DNA of 64,000 nucleotides from CAVXJN01 sp963762165 (GCA_963762165.1 CAVXJN010000003.1:930001-994000); one strand, 5' to 3'; shown: positions 34,407 through 43,293, counted from the stretch's first letter. Made by a program: numbers and translations. Notes: generated by a model not told the origin, from the sequence alone.

Positions 34407-36604
34407 GCAAGACGCAGACCATGGACACGCCGGACGTCCGCCACGTTCTCGATCGGATGTCGCAGGGCATTATCGGTCGCCCCGTCGACCGCGCCGACGG
34501 TGCGCTGAAAGTGTCGGGCTCCGCGCCCTATGCGCATGAACATCCGCTGGCTGGCATGTCCTACGGGGTACTGGTGCGCGCCACTTCCGCCAAGGGCAAA
34601 CTCGCTCCCATCGATGCGCGTGCGCTGCATGGGATGGAGGGCGTGCTCGGGGTTTGGTCGGATCAACGTTTTCTGCGCAACGCGGCGCAGGGCACCGCAA
34701 ACAAGGCGCCGGTGCAAGGGCCGGAAGATGTCGCCTATTTCGGTCAGCCGGTGGCCCTGGTCGTGGCGGAAACCTTCGAAGCAGCACGCCACGGCGCGCT
34801 GGCGTTAACGCTGTCGATCGAAGTCGAGCACGCGGTCGTCGACCCGGAAGCGGATGAGGCCGAACGGGAAGACAAGGGCGGCGCGATCGACCAAGGGGAT
34901 CTGGACGTCGCGATGAACGATGGCGACATCCGCGTCGATCAGCTCTACCGAACCCCCGGTCATGCAGCGGCGGCGATGGAGCCCCATTGTTCAGTGGCGA
35001 CCTGGAACGGCGATGAACTAACGTTGTACGGTGCATACCAGATGCTGAACTACAACGTGAACGAGCTGGCCGATGCCCTTGGGATCGATCCGCGAAAAAT
35101 CCACATGCTGTCGCCCTATGTAGGCGGCGGTTTCGGTTCGAAACTGGGAATCTCTCCGGAAGCGGTAGCGGCCGCGATCGCGGCGAAAGACCTCGAGCGC
35201 CCGGTGTGCGTCGAGATGAGTCGCCAACAGGTGTTTGAATGCATCCTGCGTCGCAGCGAAACGCGCCAGCGCATTCGCTTGGCGGCGACCAAGCAGGGCG
35301 AGATCACGGGCATTGGGCACGAGAGCCTGGTGTCGAATCTGCCCGGGGAGTCGTTCGCCGAACCCGTGCCCCAGTCCACCCATTTCCTGTACGGCGGTGA
35401 AAACCGAAAGATTTCGCTCACCGTTGCGCGCATCCATCGGCCGCCGGCGGGTTCCGTGCGCGCGCCCGGCGAGGCGGTCGGCATGCCGGTACTCGAGAAT
35501 GCCATGGATGAACTGGCCGAGGCGCTCGGCATGGATCCGATCGAGCTGCGCAAGAAAAACTTACCCGAGCGACATCCGGAGCAAGGCATCCCCTTTTCCA
35601 GCCGCAGATATGCCGAGTGTATGGACGAAGGAGCCAAACGCTTCGACTGGTCTGCGCGCAACAGGACGCCGGGCGGACGGCGCGAGGGCGAGTGGCTGAT
35701 CGGTCATGGGATGGCGGGCGCCAGCCGCGTCAACATCACCAGCGAGGCGACCGCGCGCGTCACGCTGCGCGCCGATGCTACCGCGCTGGTCGAGTGTGAC
35801 ATGACCGATCTCGGAACCGGCACCTACACCGTGCTCGGCCAGATCGCGGGAGAAATGCTCGGGCTGTCACCGGACAAGGTGACGGTTACCCTGGGCGATA
35901 GCAAACTGCCGAAGGGACCCGGTTCCGGCGGCTCGTGGGGCGCGTCGTCGACGGGGTCGGCGGTGTTGGTGGCTTGCGAAGCGGTGCGCGCCAAACTTTT
36001 CGACAAGCTGGGCCGCGGCGAGCAAGTGACGCTGAAAGACGGCGAGGCGATCGTCGGCAATCAGCGAACGGCATTGGTCGACGTGCTGGACGGCGTGGGC
36101 ATCGTCGAGGAGGGCAAATTCGAGCCCGGCAGAACGAAGGACGAATATGCGCAAGCAGGTTACGGCGCTTATTTCTGCGAAGTCGCGGTGAACAGCGTGA
36201 CGGGCGAAACCCGCGTCCGTCGCATGCTCGGGGTGTATGCGGCCGGACGGATCCTCAACGAAAAGACTGCTCGCTCCCAGTGTATTGGCGGCATGACCTG
36301 GGGTATCGGAACGGCGCTCACCGAGGAGTTGATACACGACGCGCGCGACGGCCATATCGTCAATCACGATTTCGCCGAATATCACGTGCCGGTCAATGCC
36401 GACGTGCCGCAGCTCGATGTGATGTTCATCGACGAGCGCGATGACACCGGTTGCCCGCTGCAGTCCAAGGGGATCGGCGAGCTGGGCTTCTGCGGCGCCG
36501 CTGGCGCAGTAGTGAACGCCATTTACAACGCGACCGGCGTACGCGTGCGCGATTACCCGGTGACGCTGGACAAGATTCTGGCGAAAATGAAAGCGGTCTC
36601 TTGA
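34403..36604 (+). CDS. aldehyde oxidoreductase molybdopterin subunit (PaoC-type)
   Basis: Catalytic molybdenum subunit of 733 aa, close in length to E. coli PaoC. It binds molybdopterin cytosine dinucleotide through segments such as YVGGGFGSKLG (about 236-246), GSVRAPGEAVGMP and GSGGSWGASSTGS. The catalytic Glu is E693 in KGIGELGFCGAAG. The complex would oxidise aromatic or aliphatic aldehydes to acids using water. The usual PaoD/XdhC-like insertion chaperone does not follow; the next gene is GlsB. The maturation factor must be encoded elsewhere. Confidence 0.92.
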   Translation: MSKTQTMDTPDVRHVLDRMSQGIIGRPVDRADGALKVSGSAPYAHEHPLAGMSYGVLVRATSAKGKLAPIDARALHGMEGVLGVWSDQRFLRNAAQGTANKAPVQGPEDVAYFGQPVALVVAETFEAARHGALALTLSIEVEHAVVDPEADEAEREDKGGAIDQGDLDVAMNDGDIRVDQLYRTPGHAAAAMEPHCSVATWNGDELTLYGAYQMLNYNVNELADALGIDPRKIHMLSPYVGGGFGSKLGISPEAVAAAIAAKDLERPVCVEMSRQQVFECILRRSETRQRIRLAATKQGEITGIGHESLVSNLPGESFAEPVPQSTHFLYGGENRKISLTVARIHRPPAGSVRAPGEAVGMPVLENAMDELAEALGMDPIELRKKNLPERHPEQGIPFSSRRYAECMDEGAKRFDWSARNRTPGGRREGEWLIGHGMAGASRVNITSEATARVTLRADATALVECDMTDLGTGTYTVLGQIAGEMLGLSPDKVTVTLGDSKLPKGPGSGGSWGASSTGSAVLVACEAVRAKLFDKLGRGEQVTLKDGEAIVGNQRTALVDVLDGVGIVEEGKFEPGRTKDEYAQAGYGAYFCEVAVNSVTGETRVRRMLGVYAAGRILNEKTARSQCIGGMTWGIGTALTEELIHDARDGHIVNHDFAEYHVPVNADVPQLDVMFIDERDDTGCPLQSKGIGELGFCGAAGAVVNAIYNATGVRVRDYPVTLDKILAKMKAVS

Positions 36605-36932
36605 AAGGGCGCGCGGCGTCTCTTCATAAATCGTGTTCCGGGAAGAGCCTCGGCATCCAGCGCCCGGCAAGCTCGTCACTCGACCGGTATCGTCACATCA
36701 TCCACGCCATGCGGGAACCGGGTCGCCACGTATAACTCCGATAGGGCCGAACAGTTGCGCAGCGTGTGCCGGAGCGTGCGGCTGGGTCGGCGGCGGAGCG
36801 ATCCGGCAGCAATCTTTCCGCTGCGGCGTTTCCTTTAGCCGACGATAATCTACCCTGGCGTAGCAAGGCGTCGACGCGGGAATCGCCTGGCGGCCTTGGA
36901 CACAATAAGATAATCACTCAAGGGAGACTGAA
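36605..36932. other. intergenic, no gene seen
   Basis: No coding frame with a ribosome site. Contains the promoter region of the GlsB-like gene, without clear hexamers. Confidence 0.3.
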
Positions 36933-37184
36933 ATGGGAATTCTTGCCTGGATCATCATGGGCGCGCTAGCAGGAATCGTCGCCAAACTCATAATGCCGGG
37001 AAAAGATCCCGGCGGCTTTATCGTCACCATTCTCATTGGAATTGTGGGTGCGGTAGTGGGAGGGTTCTTGGCGGGACTGCTGGGATTTGGGGGAGCCGCA
37101 GCATTCGATTTTCGCACGTTCGTAATCGCGACCATTGGTGCGATCTTGCTTTTGGTGGTCTACCGAATGATCAAGAAACGCTAA
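36933..37184 (+). CDS. GlsB/YeaQ/YmgE family stress membrane protein
   Basis: Small hydrophobic protein of 83 aa with three helices. The family signature WIIMGALAGIVAKLIMPG opens it, followed by GIVGAVVGGFLAGLLGFGG and a final basic RMIKKR. AGGGAG precedes the ATG. GlsB-type proteins are general-stress inner-membrane proteins of unclear function. A terminator follows at 37207. Confidence 0.92.
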   Translation: MGILAWIIMGALAGIVAKLIMPGKDPGGFIVTILIGIVGAVVGGFLAGLLGFGGAAAFDFRTFVIATIGAILLLVVYRMIKKR

Positions 37185-37494
37185 GCTCGACAGGTCCTGC
37201 GGTCCGTCCGGCCGGCTCAGCAGCTGGCCGGATTTTTGTCGCCGCGCCCACCGAGTGTTGGTGCGGGGTTGGCCTCAAGTCGATAATGGATTCTCGCCAA
37301 TTCAGCTTTTGCGGATTGTCTTTTGCTATACCTTCTAATTTTGCCATTACATCGACTTCGCTCAGGCCTTCATTTTCAGGCGCGGTCGCGGCGTTACCGA
37401 TCGGCGCCTGGGCGCTAGTCGGATTCACTTGCGCAGGTTTCTGGTCATGATCACCCAGTCCCAACTTTGATAGGATCTTGCCGAATATGCTCAT
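37171..37494 (-). pseudogene. truncated DUF3597 protein gene
   Basis: The N-terminus MSIFGKILSKLGLGDHDQKP and the segment VDVMAKLEGIAKDN, then QKLNWRESIIDL match DUF3597 proteins. In complete members this is followed by LLKLLDLDSSLxARKELAxELGY and a further 40 residues; here the frame instead continues through RPTPHQHSVG into the terminator and tail of the convergent GlsB gene. The folded half is therefore lost, so the gene is probably dead. Confidence 0.7.
37207..37237 (+). terminator. rho-independent terminator after the GlsB-like gene
   Basis: TCCGGCCGGCT, a short loop and AGCTGGCCGGA form a strong stem with one mismatch, followed by TTTTT. It also overlaps the 3' end of the convergent truncated DUF3597 frame. 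Confidence 0.75.
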
Positions 37495-37792
37495 GTCTAT
37501 CGTCGATGCGTATCAGGGGCCTGGGTTGGGTGCGTTCGACTGCCTGCCTCACGGCGCGCCGCTCAGGCGATGGGTAGTGCACTGGCACAGCATAGGCGGC
37601 GCATGGGTGAAAGCACGATCAACAGCAAAATATACCGATCCCGGGAGGACTGTTCAGCGGACCTTTTCACTGCAATTTCTGCTGCAAAGGAATATCGAAA
37701 AACATCCTGCGTCTCTGAGGCGCGAGTTCTTCGCCGTAGAGTCTACTTTCAATAGCAAATTCGACTTCTGATCGTGAGCATTTCATCGGGGG

Positions 37793-38002
37793 CTACCCAG
37801 CCTTCAGCGCCTCGAGCGATCTGCGAACGGCCTCAATGTTTTCTGCGTCGGCTTCGTTCAGCGCCTGAATGGCGTCGTCCAGGGCGGCGTTCCGCGCTTC
37901 ATCGCGGCATTTCTGGAACTGGCGCAGCAGTGCCTGCCAATCCGGCCCTTTGGGGTAGCTGTCATCACCCCACCATTCCATTGCATGTTGTTCCGGTGTC
38001 AT
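37793..38002 (-). CDS. small hypothetical protein (69 aa)
   Basis: Soluble acidic helical protein, MTPEQHAMEWWGDDSYPKG followed by PDWQALLRQFQKCRDEARNA and a helical tail. GGGA lies ten bases upstream of ATG 38002. The codon pattern and composition look coding. No family recognised and no partner. Confidence 0.5.
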   Translation of the reverse strand: MTPEQHAMEWWGDDSYPKGPDWQALLRQFQKCRDEARNAALDDAIQALNEADAENIEAVRRSLEALKAG

Positions 38003-38249
38003 AGCGATTCCCGATTACCCTGATCAAGATGCGCCTCAGCATAGAACGGAACCAAGGGATCGGCGAAAGTACCCCGGGCCGGGTCGGAAGACCGTCCGCC
38101 AGCCGGGTCGCAATACCATTTCGAGTTCGTGCACCCGCTGTTGTCGGTAAGTGATCCGGTGCCTGCTGACAATGCTGGAATATGCCGTATACGCGAAATA
38201 CGCTATTGCACTGCTGGCGGTGGTTAACCCAGCAGGCGTCGAACCGATT

Positions 38250-38700
38250 TTCGTTGCGTAGACTTGCGGTTCGCCGAGTGGCGAGCCGCAAGAAAATCGC
38301 AAAGATCCTGGTCGCGTCGGTGGCCATCATTCTGCTCGTCGCGCCGTTGCTTGGCGATTTCGTGATAACGCGCGAGGGCGAAGCGAAGGAATCCATGGCG
38401 GTGGTTCCCTGGGCCGTGCCGTTGCGCGCCGGTCCGGGTGCGTCAGGATGGTGATGTTATATGCACACAAAAAAATCGGTGCGGCCCGATATGGAATCAT
38501 GTCCGTAGGCATCACTGTTAGCGAGCATGCCCCTGTGGGCAGTTTTGCAGCTGGTGCCCAGGATTTCCGGTCACATCAGTCAAACCGGCATCAACGGTTT
38601 CACCCGTTTCGCGGGCCTTATGCTTGCCGACATCGCGATCGAGTTCATTGATTCGGGTTCGAAAGTATTGTTCCCTGGGTTTTGTGGTGCAACTTGGCTG
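38250..38700 (+). pseudogene. decayed MarC-family membrane protein gene
   Basis: Pieces of the MarC family appear in order but in different frames: RKKIAKILVASVAIILLVA with PLLGD, then ESMAVVPWAVPLRAGPGAS (the conserved proline-rich loop), then VMLYAHKKIGAARYGI, then ISGHISQTGINGFTRFAGLM and LADIAIEF. At least two frameshifts and stops interrupt it and the first third is missing. A second MarC C-terminal fragment lies at 58.7 kb. Confidence 0.7.
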
Positions 38701-38867
38701 CTCCTCGAATGGCGTGAGGCTTAACGTCAGCATCTGCAGTTCGCTAGCCGCTGACCCGTCATCGCGGTCGTATTACGAGTTTTCGAGATCGCTGCGGCGT
38801 AGTACGTGCGCGGTTTGCGACTATGCTGGCCATGCTATCTCTGCGAACAAACAAGGAGTTCTAGGTC

Positions 38868-39086
38868 ATGGCCAATTGGGGATTTTGCAAGGAGTGCAAG
38901 TGGTGGCAGCTCGAACCCGATGCCGAGGCAACGAATACCACCATGGGATTGTGTATTGATGAAAAGCTGCAGCCATATAACCTGCGAGTCTCGGGCAACA
39001 GTGGCTGCACACGATACCAGGAAGGAGAACAGCCGCACGCCGCCGGCTCAGGCGAAGCGCCCCCCGACGCCCAACCGAAAAGCTGA
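38868..39086 (+). CDS. small cysteine-containing hypothetical protein (72 aa)
   Basis: ATG 38868 is preceded by AAGGAG (38853-38858). The product opens MANWGFCKECKWWQLEPDAE and continues through GLCIDEKLQPYNLRV and SGNSGCTRY. C7 and C10 (C-x2-C), C29 and C47 could make a zinc or iron-sulfur site like a small rubredoxin-type knuckle. The C-terminal 20 residues are disordered. I have the impression of a conserved small family in proteobacteria but cannot name it. Confidence 0.7.
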   Translation: MANWGFCKECKWWQLEPDAEATNTTMGLCIDEKLQPYNLRVSGNSGCTRYQEGEQPHAAGSGEAPPDAQPKS

Positions 39087-39185
39087 CACTCGGCCAGTGC
39101 ACAGTAGGCGAACGGCACCGTCGTTCCACACCGAGAGCAGGTCCTGCGATTCCGCACCGAGCGGTGGCTTTTATTGCAGCAGCTT

Positions 39186-40037
39186 TCAGGCGTCGGCGGC
39201 ACGGCGTATCTCCGCCTCAACCCGCGCGGCAGTCAGCAGGCTGCTGTCCGCTACCTCCGGATACAGGGGGTAGAATCGCTCCACCTCGAAGACGTGATTC
39301 CGCGCGGCGTGTTCCAACCGCTGCCGTACGGCCATGGGCAAGCCCTTCATCATCAGCAGGCGCGGCGCGAGCCGTTGAATGTAACGTTCGCATAACTGCT
39401 GCTGCGCCTTGTCCTGCCAGTCTTCACGGATCAGGCAAGGGGGGAAATCGTCGGCCGCGGGGTCGGTGCGTTCGAACCAAGCGGCCCTAGGTTTCATGCC
39501 CGCCCGTTCCTCGACGAGCTTTTCCAGCCGATAGTTGACCGGCGGGACATAGGACTCTTGGTCGGACTCCGGCGCCGGCACGTCCAGTTGCGCCGCAGGC
39601 ATGGCGATCCATCCAGGTGGCAATGTTACGAGCGGAATTTCTTGTTCGTCGGTACACGACTGCAAGAGTGCGAGCGGACGTTGCTGATCGGCATCGAGAA
39701 GCCAATACTCAAAGCGGTCCGCGGCGGGGAAAGGAACGCGCGCAGCACTGACTGCTTGAAAAAGCGCTTGAATCGTTGACTTGACGTCGTTGGGGTCGAG
39801 GGAAGGGTGTGGCGTGTGGGCTCGTAAGTTGCCCTGTTTAACGGTCGCCACCAATGAATAACGTAGACTGGGATCGGCGGCCGGCTGGCGTATGCGTTGG
39901 CGGGCTTCTTCGGTGAAAGCATATTGGATTGCCCAATTCTTGCCGTCGAGACTGACGGCTCGCGCCTGCTCGAATTCAGCGACCTGGACTACGCCAACAT
40001 AGGGCGATAACAATCGCCTCGAATACATGCTGATCAT
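39186..40037 (-). CDS. conserved hypothetical protein (283 aa)
   Basis: Soluble protein not assigned to a family. GGAG precedes ATG 40037. The N-terminal half is beta-rich (YVGVVQVAEFEQARAVSLDG; NWAIQYAFTEEARQR; YSLVATVKQG) and the C-terminal part helical with ERYIQRLAPRLLMMKGLP and HVFEVERFYPLYPEV. The spacing and codon use are those of a real gene. It is convergent with the small Cys protein; nothing in the context gives a role. Confidence 0.7.
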   Translation of the reverse strand: MISMYSRRLLSPYVGVVQVAEFEQARAVSLDGKNWAIQYAFTEEARQRIRQPAADPSLRYSLVATVKQGNLRAHTPHPSLDPNDVKSTIQALFQAVSAARVPFPAADRFEYWLLDADQQRPLALLQSCTDEQEIPLVTLPPGWIAMPAAQLDVPAPESDQESYVPPVNYRLEKLVEERAGMKPRAAWFERTDPAADDFPPCLIREDWQDKAQQQLCERYIQRLAPRLLMMKGLPMAVRQRLEHAARNHVFEVERFYPLYPEVADSSLLTAARVEAEIRRAADA

Positions 40038-40157
40038 CGCAGATGCTCCGGCCCGGTCAATACCATCCTTTGCTGGTACGCGTCCCTGCGCAATAACGCG
40101 TCTCGGCTTTCAATTCCGCAGCCAATTGCCGTGCTAAGGCAAAGACGTTCCTTAGCT

Positions 40158-40239
40158 AGTTCGTAACCTTGCGGGTGGCTGCTTCCTCGGCCTCACGCGG
40201 AAACCCGATGATCCGCGCCTCGGTGAAACGTTCCTTCAT
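40158..40239 (-). mobile_element. IS3-family OrfA N-terminal remnant
   Basis: The minus-strand start at 40239 reads MKERFTEARIIGFPREAEEA then TRKVTN and stops; IS407-type OrfA proteins begin MK-x-RFTEEQIIGFLREAE. Only 26 codons are left. It lies at the left edge of the lower-GC block that carries the apr genes. Confidence 0.65.
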
Positions 40240-40402
40240 GCCCGATCTCCCCAATCTGGGATTGGACTCGAAATCGCGGCGCTACTCAATCAGGGGTGAG
40301 GTCGTCTGGATGCGATAAGAGCCTTCCTCGATCATGAGAAAATACTCCTCTCCATGTTAGAATTTTACATCCTATCTACTCATTATTGACGAGGAATATA
40401 CC

Positions 40403-40828
40403 TTGCCATCGAATAAAGGTCGGGCTTATTTTGCCATTGTTGGTTATCACTTCGACCCCGCTGAAATCACGCGCCTGCTTGGGTTAGAGCCCACTACAGT
40501 CGATAATGCCGGCGCGAGAAGTGGGCTGGACAGTCCCGTTATCAGCTCCTGGGAGTTGTCCACGGAGACGGTAAGTGGTGACGAGGATGAGGTGGATGTT
40601 TATAAATTGACGGAGACCATCTTTAAGCAGCTGGAGCCAGTGAAGGACAAGATAATCGAAGTGTGCAAAAGCCATAATCTATCCCCCAGGGTGGGCGTAG
40701 TTCTGACGCTGTCCATTGATAAAAACGAAACCAGCCCGGAGGTCGGCTTTGGCACGCGGGTGATTCGCTTCCTGGCGGATATTGGCGCTTTTATTAATGT
40801 GGATTATGAGCTATCTGAACGTATTTGA
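40403..40828 (+). CDS. DUF4279 domain protein
   Basis: Cytoplasmic protein, 141 aa, starting at TTG 40403 with GAGGAA upstream. It matches DUF4279: AYFAIVGYHFDPAEITRLLG at the start, SWELSTE near 50, then a C-terminal GTRVIRFLADIGAFINVDYE. Family members are of unknown function, often found near toxin-immunity or defence genes; here it is alone. Lower GC and AT-rich third codon positions differ from the flanking genome. A strong terminator follows. Confidence 0.85.
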   Translation: MPSNKGRAYFAIVGYHFDPAEITRLLGLEPTTVDNAGARSGLDSPVISSWELSTETVSGDEDEVDVYKLTETIFKQLEPVKDKIIEVCKSHNLSPRVGVVLTLSIDKNETSPEVGFGTRVIRFLADIGAFINVDYELSERI

Positions 40829-40847
40829 GCTTTATCCCGGACAAAAA

Positions 40848-40872
40848 GAAAGCACGCTAAAAAGCGTGCTTC
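40848..40872 (+). terminator. hairpin terminator after DUF4279 gene
   Basis: GAAAGCACGCT, loop AAAA, AGCGTGCTTCC: a nine-pair stem. On the complementary strand it is followed by T-rich sequence, so it may stop transcription from both sides. Confidence 0.65.
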
Positions 40873-40933
40873 CCAAAAACTGAATGCTGATTTAATCACC
40901 ACCCGACCTTTTCAGGTCGCGCAGTTGATTGCC

Positions 40934-41101
40934 TTATGGCTTCTTGGGGGTTTGATAGGGCACTTCTTTCTGGAATGGTTCCCAGGTGGTGTTGTAGCCA
41001 ACAAAAAACGCGCCCTCTACAATCTCTTTCTGTGTAGTTGTCAGAAAACGTGTTTTGCCTTCGGGAACTTTGGGTCTGGTTTTGGGGCCATCTCCGCTCA
41101 T
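40934..41101 (-). CDS. small hypothetical protein (55 aa) downstream of the apr accessory genes
   Basis: ATG 41101 follows AGAGGAG seven bases upstream, a strong ribosome site, and the frame runs MSGDGPKTRPKVPEGKTRFL to the stop after VPYQTPKKP. It is soluble, basic at both ends, without Cys or membrane helix. It has the same strand and base composition as the TPR, FKBP and 116-aa genes upstream (213-base gap) and may belong to the same unit. No family recognised. Confidence 0.6.
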   Translation of the reverse strand: MSGDGPKTRPKVPEGKTRFLTTTQKEIVEGAFFVGYNTTWEPFQKEVPYQTPKKP

Positions 41102-41313
41102 TTCTTGGTCTCCTCTTAACTAGGGTCACTACCAGCTGCGATAGCTGAAAACTGCACTATTAGCACCATCTTAACGCATTTGAACCTGAAGCGTAGCAGG
41201 GCAAAGATAAATTATTTTTAGTCGCGCATTCCAAATACTAATACGACTGGCTAGCGCTTCCCGGGCGTATACCCTCCCCGAATTCGCCAACCGGTCACGC
41301 TGAATCCCGGCGG

Positions 41314-42336
41314 TCAGTTTGACTGGCGCAACGAGCGCGCTTTGGCCAGCTCCGCCGAGCAATGCTGTGCGCATAACGGTTGTAAAGCGTGCGGAAAACA
41401 TTCGAGAATCACTTCAAATTCATCGGCGACCTGTTCTGCCAACACGGCATCCGTCGTGAGTTCCGCCAGCACATTCTGTGCGGTCGCCTTATTCACTCGA
41501 CAGATGACCGCCAAATGGAAGGGCAGTTGCTGCTCCATGCTCACCGTAAGCGCCTTCTCATAGGCCTTGATTGCCTCTTTCAGACGCTCAGGATTTTCTT
41601 CGGACTCACCGAGGTGATGTAAGACAGTTCCACGGTTATTGTGCGTTGCCGTCAATTCCAGCGGGTAATTGTCCGCATCGAGGACTGCACACGCATTCTT
41701 ATACGCAACGACCGACTTCTGAAAAGTCCGATTCCCTTTGAGGTACTTGCCGTACTCATGGAACGTGGCGCCAAGCTGGTGCATGGCATACATCCACTCT
41801 TCTGGCGCCGTCTCTCGCGACCACACCAATAGCGCCTTGGTATAAGTATCCACGGCGGTTTTCAATAACTTCACATCTTCAAGCAGTCGACCAAGCGATT
41901 GGCTTGCCGTGCCAAGGTTATAAAGCGTCGTAGCCCATTCGGCCGGGAACGCTTCCTGACTCAGTTCATCCAGGGCGTTCTCAAATGCCGTGATCGCCCG
42001 CCTGTAATATTGCTCATCCCATTGTTGTTGCCCGCTCGCCGCCAAAACATTACCCCGACAATTCTGTAGCGTGACCCAGTCCAAAAATGCTCGTTCTTTA
42101 AGACCGTCAGTCAACGCGGCTTCAAACACTTCGATCGCATTCGCATACACATTGGAGCTGAAACGCTGCTGCTCGTAATTGCCACGCGTGTATCGGAAAT
42201 TATCCATCACCGTGACGTCGTTGTCCGGCAAAGAAGCGCTTGCGACATCGTCAGCAACTAACGAGACGTATTGTTCTATGGCTTTTTCCAAGAACTTGTT
42301 GCTAGGGTAGATCGTGTAGATGTTTGAGAATTTCAT
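41314..42336 (-). CDS. tetratricopeptide-repeat protein near the apr genes
   Basis: Soluble TPR-type protein of 340 aa. Repeats are visible from about residue 66: NAIEVFEAAL, RRAITAFENALDELS, LKTAVDTYTKALLVWS, QKSVVAYKNACAVL and LKEAIKAYEKALTVS, each preceded by an A-helix such as EWATTLYNLGTASQSLGRL. No signal peptide is seen. Its start overlaps the stop of the SlyD-like gene by four bases (ATGA), so the two are coupled. A scaffold or assembly role for a protein complex, perhaps APS reductase, is inferred from position only. Confidence 0.8.
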   Translation of the reverse strand: MKFSNIYTIYPSNKFLEKAIEQYVSLVADDVASASLPDNDVTVMDNFRYTRGNYEQQRFSSNVYANAIEVFEAALTDGLKERAFLDWVTLQNCRGNVLAASGQQQWDEQYYRRAITAFENALDELSQEAFPAEWATTLYNLGTASQSLGRLLEDVKLLKTAVDTYTKALLVWSRETAPEEWMYAMHQLGATFHEYGKYLKGNRTFQKSVVAYKNACAVLDADNYPLELTATHNNRGTVLHHLGESEENPERLKEAIKAYEKALTVSMEQQLPFHLAVICRVNKATAQNVLAELTTDAVLAEQVADEFEVILECFPHALQPLCAQHCSAELAKARSLRQSN

Positions 42337-42842
42337 TTTGCCCGTTCGAGTATCTCGTTCAAATCGGGATCGCCATCAACGGGGCCGCCAAGCGCTATTT
42401 CTTCTTCGCTTGCGTCGCGTATGGATAAAACCTCCAGCCTGAAAGTGACATCTCTGCCACAAAGCGGGTTGTTGCCGTCGACGGTTAATGTCTTATCATC
42501 GAAACGAGTGACGATAAATTTTCGCGTCTCACCCTTGTCGTTTTCCATGGTGATGGTCATCCCGATTTCTCGATATTCCTCCGGAACGTTTTCGATACGG
42601 TCGGTGAACACCAGCGATTCGTCTCTCTCGCCATATAGCAGCTTCGTGTCAACTGGAACCTCGATAACATCGCCTATTTTTTTCCCGTCGAGCTCTTTTG
42701 TCACATCTTCCGACAAGACATCGTTCACCCCGTGCACATAACCCAGGGGATAATCCACGGTAACGAGGACGGCGCCAGTTTTGTTGTCGACGACCTCATA
42801 CTTCAACTCAACAAATTTCTCGTTTTGAATCGTGTCCGACAT
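42333..42842 (-). CDS. SlyD-like FKBP-type peptidyl-prolyl isomerase
   Basis: FKBP-fold protein of 169 aa with an inserted flap domain as in SlyD. Landmarks: VTVDYPLGYVHGVNDVLSED (FKBP strand and loop), the insert VPVDTKLLYGERDESLVF, then LTVDGNNPLCGRDVTFRLEV (SlyD has VDGNHPLAGKDLTF here) and a short acidic tail rather than the His-rich metal tail of E. coli SlyD. It would act as a chaperone or prolyl isomerase in the cytoplasm. It sits between a 116-aa protein and a TPR protein downstream of aprA, so assembly of a sulfur-oxidation enzyme is plausible. Confidence 0.85.
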   Translation of the reverse strand: MSDTIQNEKFVELKYEVVDNKTGAVLVTVDYPLGYVHGVNDVLSEDVTKELDGKKIGDVIEVPVDTKLLYGERDESLVFTDRIENVPEEYREIGMTITMENDKGETRKFIVTRFDDKTLTVDGNNPLCGRDVTFRLEVLSIRDASEEEIALGGPVDGDPDLNEILERAK

Positions 42843-42872
42843 GTAGGTAAACCCTGTATTGTCCCGCCTGAC

Positions 42873-43223
42873 TCAGAACAGCGTACAACCGAATATTTTC
42901 ACCTTGTCCTTCTCGTAGCCGAGTACCAGCCTGCCCAGCCATTCACCGTTGTCCTTGGTGTTTGTTACTTTATACAGGACGGTGACATATTCGCCACGCC
43001 GTATCATGCCTAGATACTGGTAGTCGTCTGAGAGGTTCTTTGCGAGGTCACTTCTCGCGAACTGCTTACCCATTTCCACCTCGTTCGCACCCTTGATCAA
43101 AGTGCTGGAGAAATTTCGGGTGAAGGCGCCGTAGTTCTTTTCATTAGAGTATTTAACGAGGTCTGCCCACATCGGGTGCGCCAACTCCAAAATCTCGTCA
43201 TCCGTCTTTTCGTTAATGTTCAT
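42873..43223 (-). CDS. hypothetical protein (116 aa) downstream of aprA
   Basis: I start it at ATG 43223 (GAGAG upstream); a TTG two codons earlier is less likely. The sequence resembles small NTF2-like or SnoaL-like folds: helix LELAHPMWADLVKYSNEKNY, GAFTRNFSSTLIKGANEVE, then strands GEYVTVLYKVTN and WLGRLVLGYEKDKVKIFG. The resemblance is by pattern only. It is first of the group 116-aa, SlyD-like, TPR, 55-aa, and is separated from aprA by a hairpin terminator. No function assigned. Confidence 0.7.
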   Translation of the reverse strand: MNINEKTDDEILELAHPMWADLVKYSNEKNYGAFTRNFSSTLIKGANEVEMGKQFARSDLAKNLSDDYQYLGMIRRGEYVTVLYKVTNTKDNGEWLGRLVLGYEKDKVKIFGCTLF

Positions 43224-43293
43224 CGACAACTCTCATCAAGATACGCATTGCCTTTTGGATTGCCTCGTTAGCGTGGACGACCACACCGCAGAT

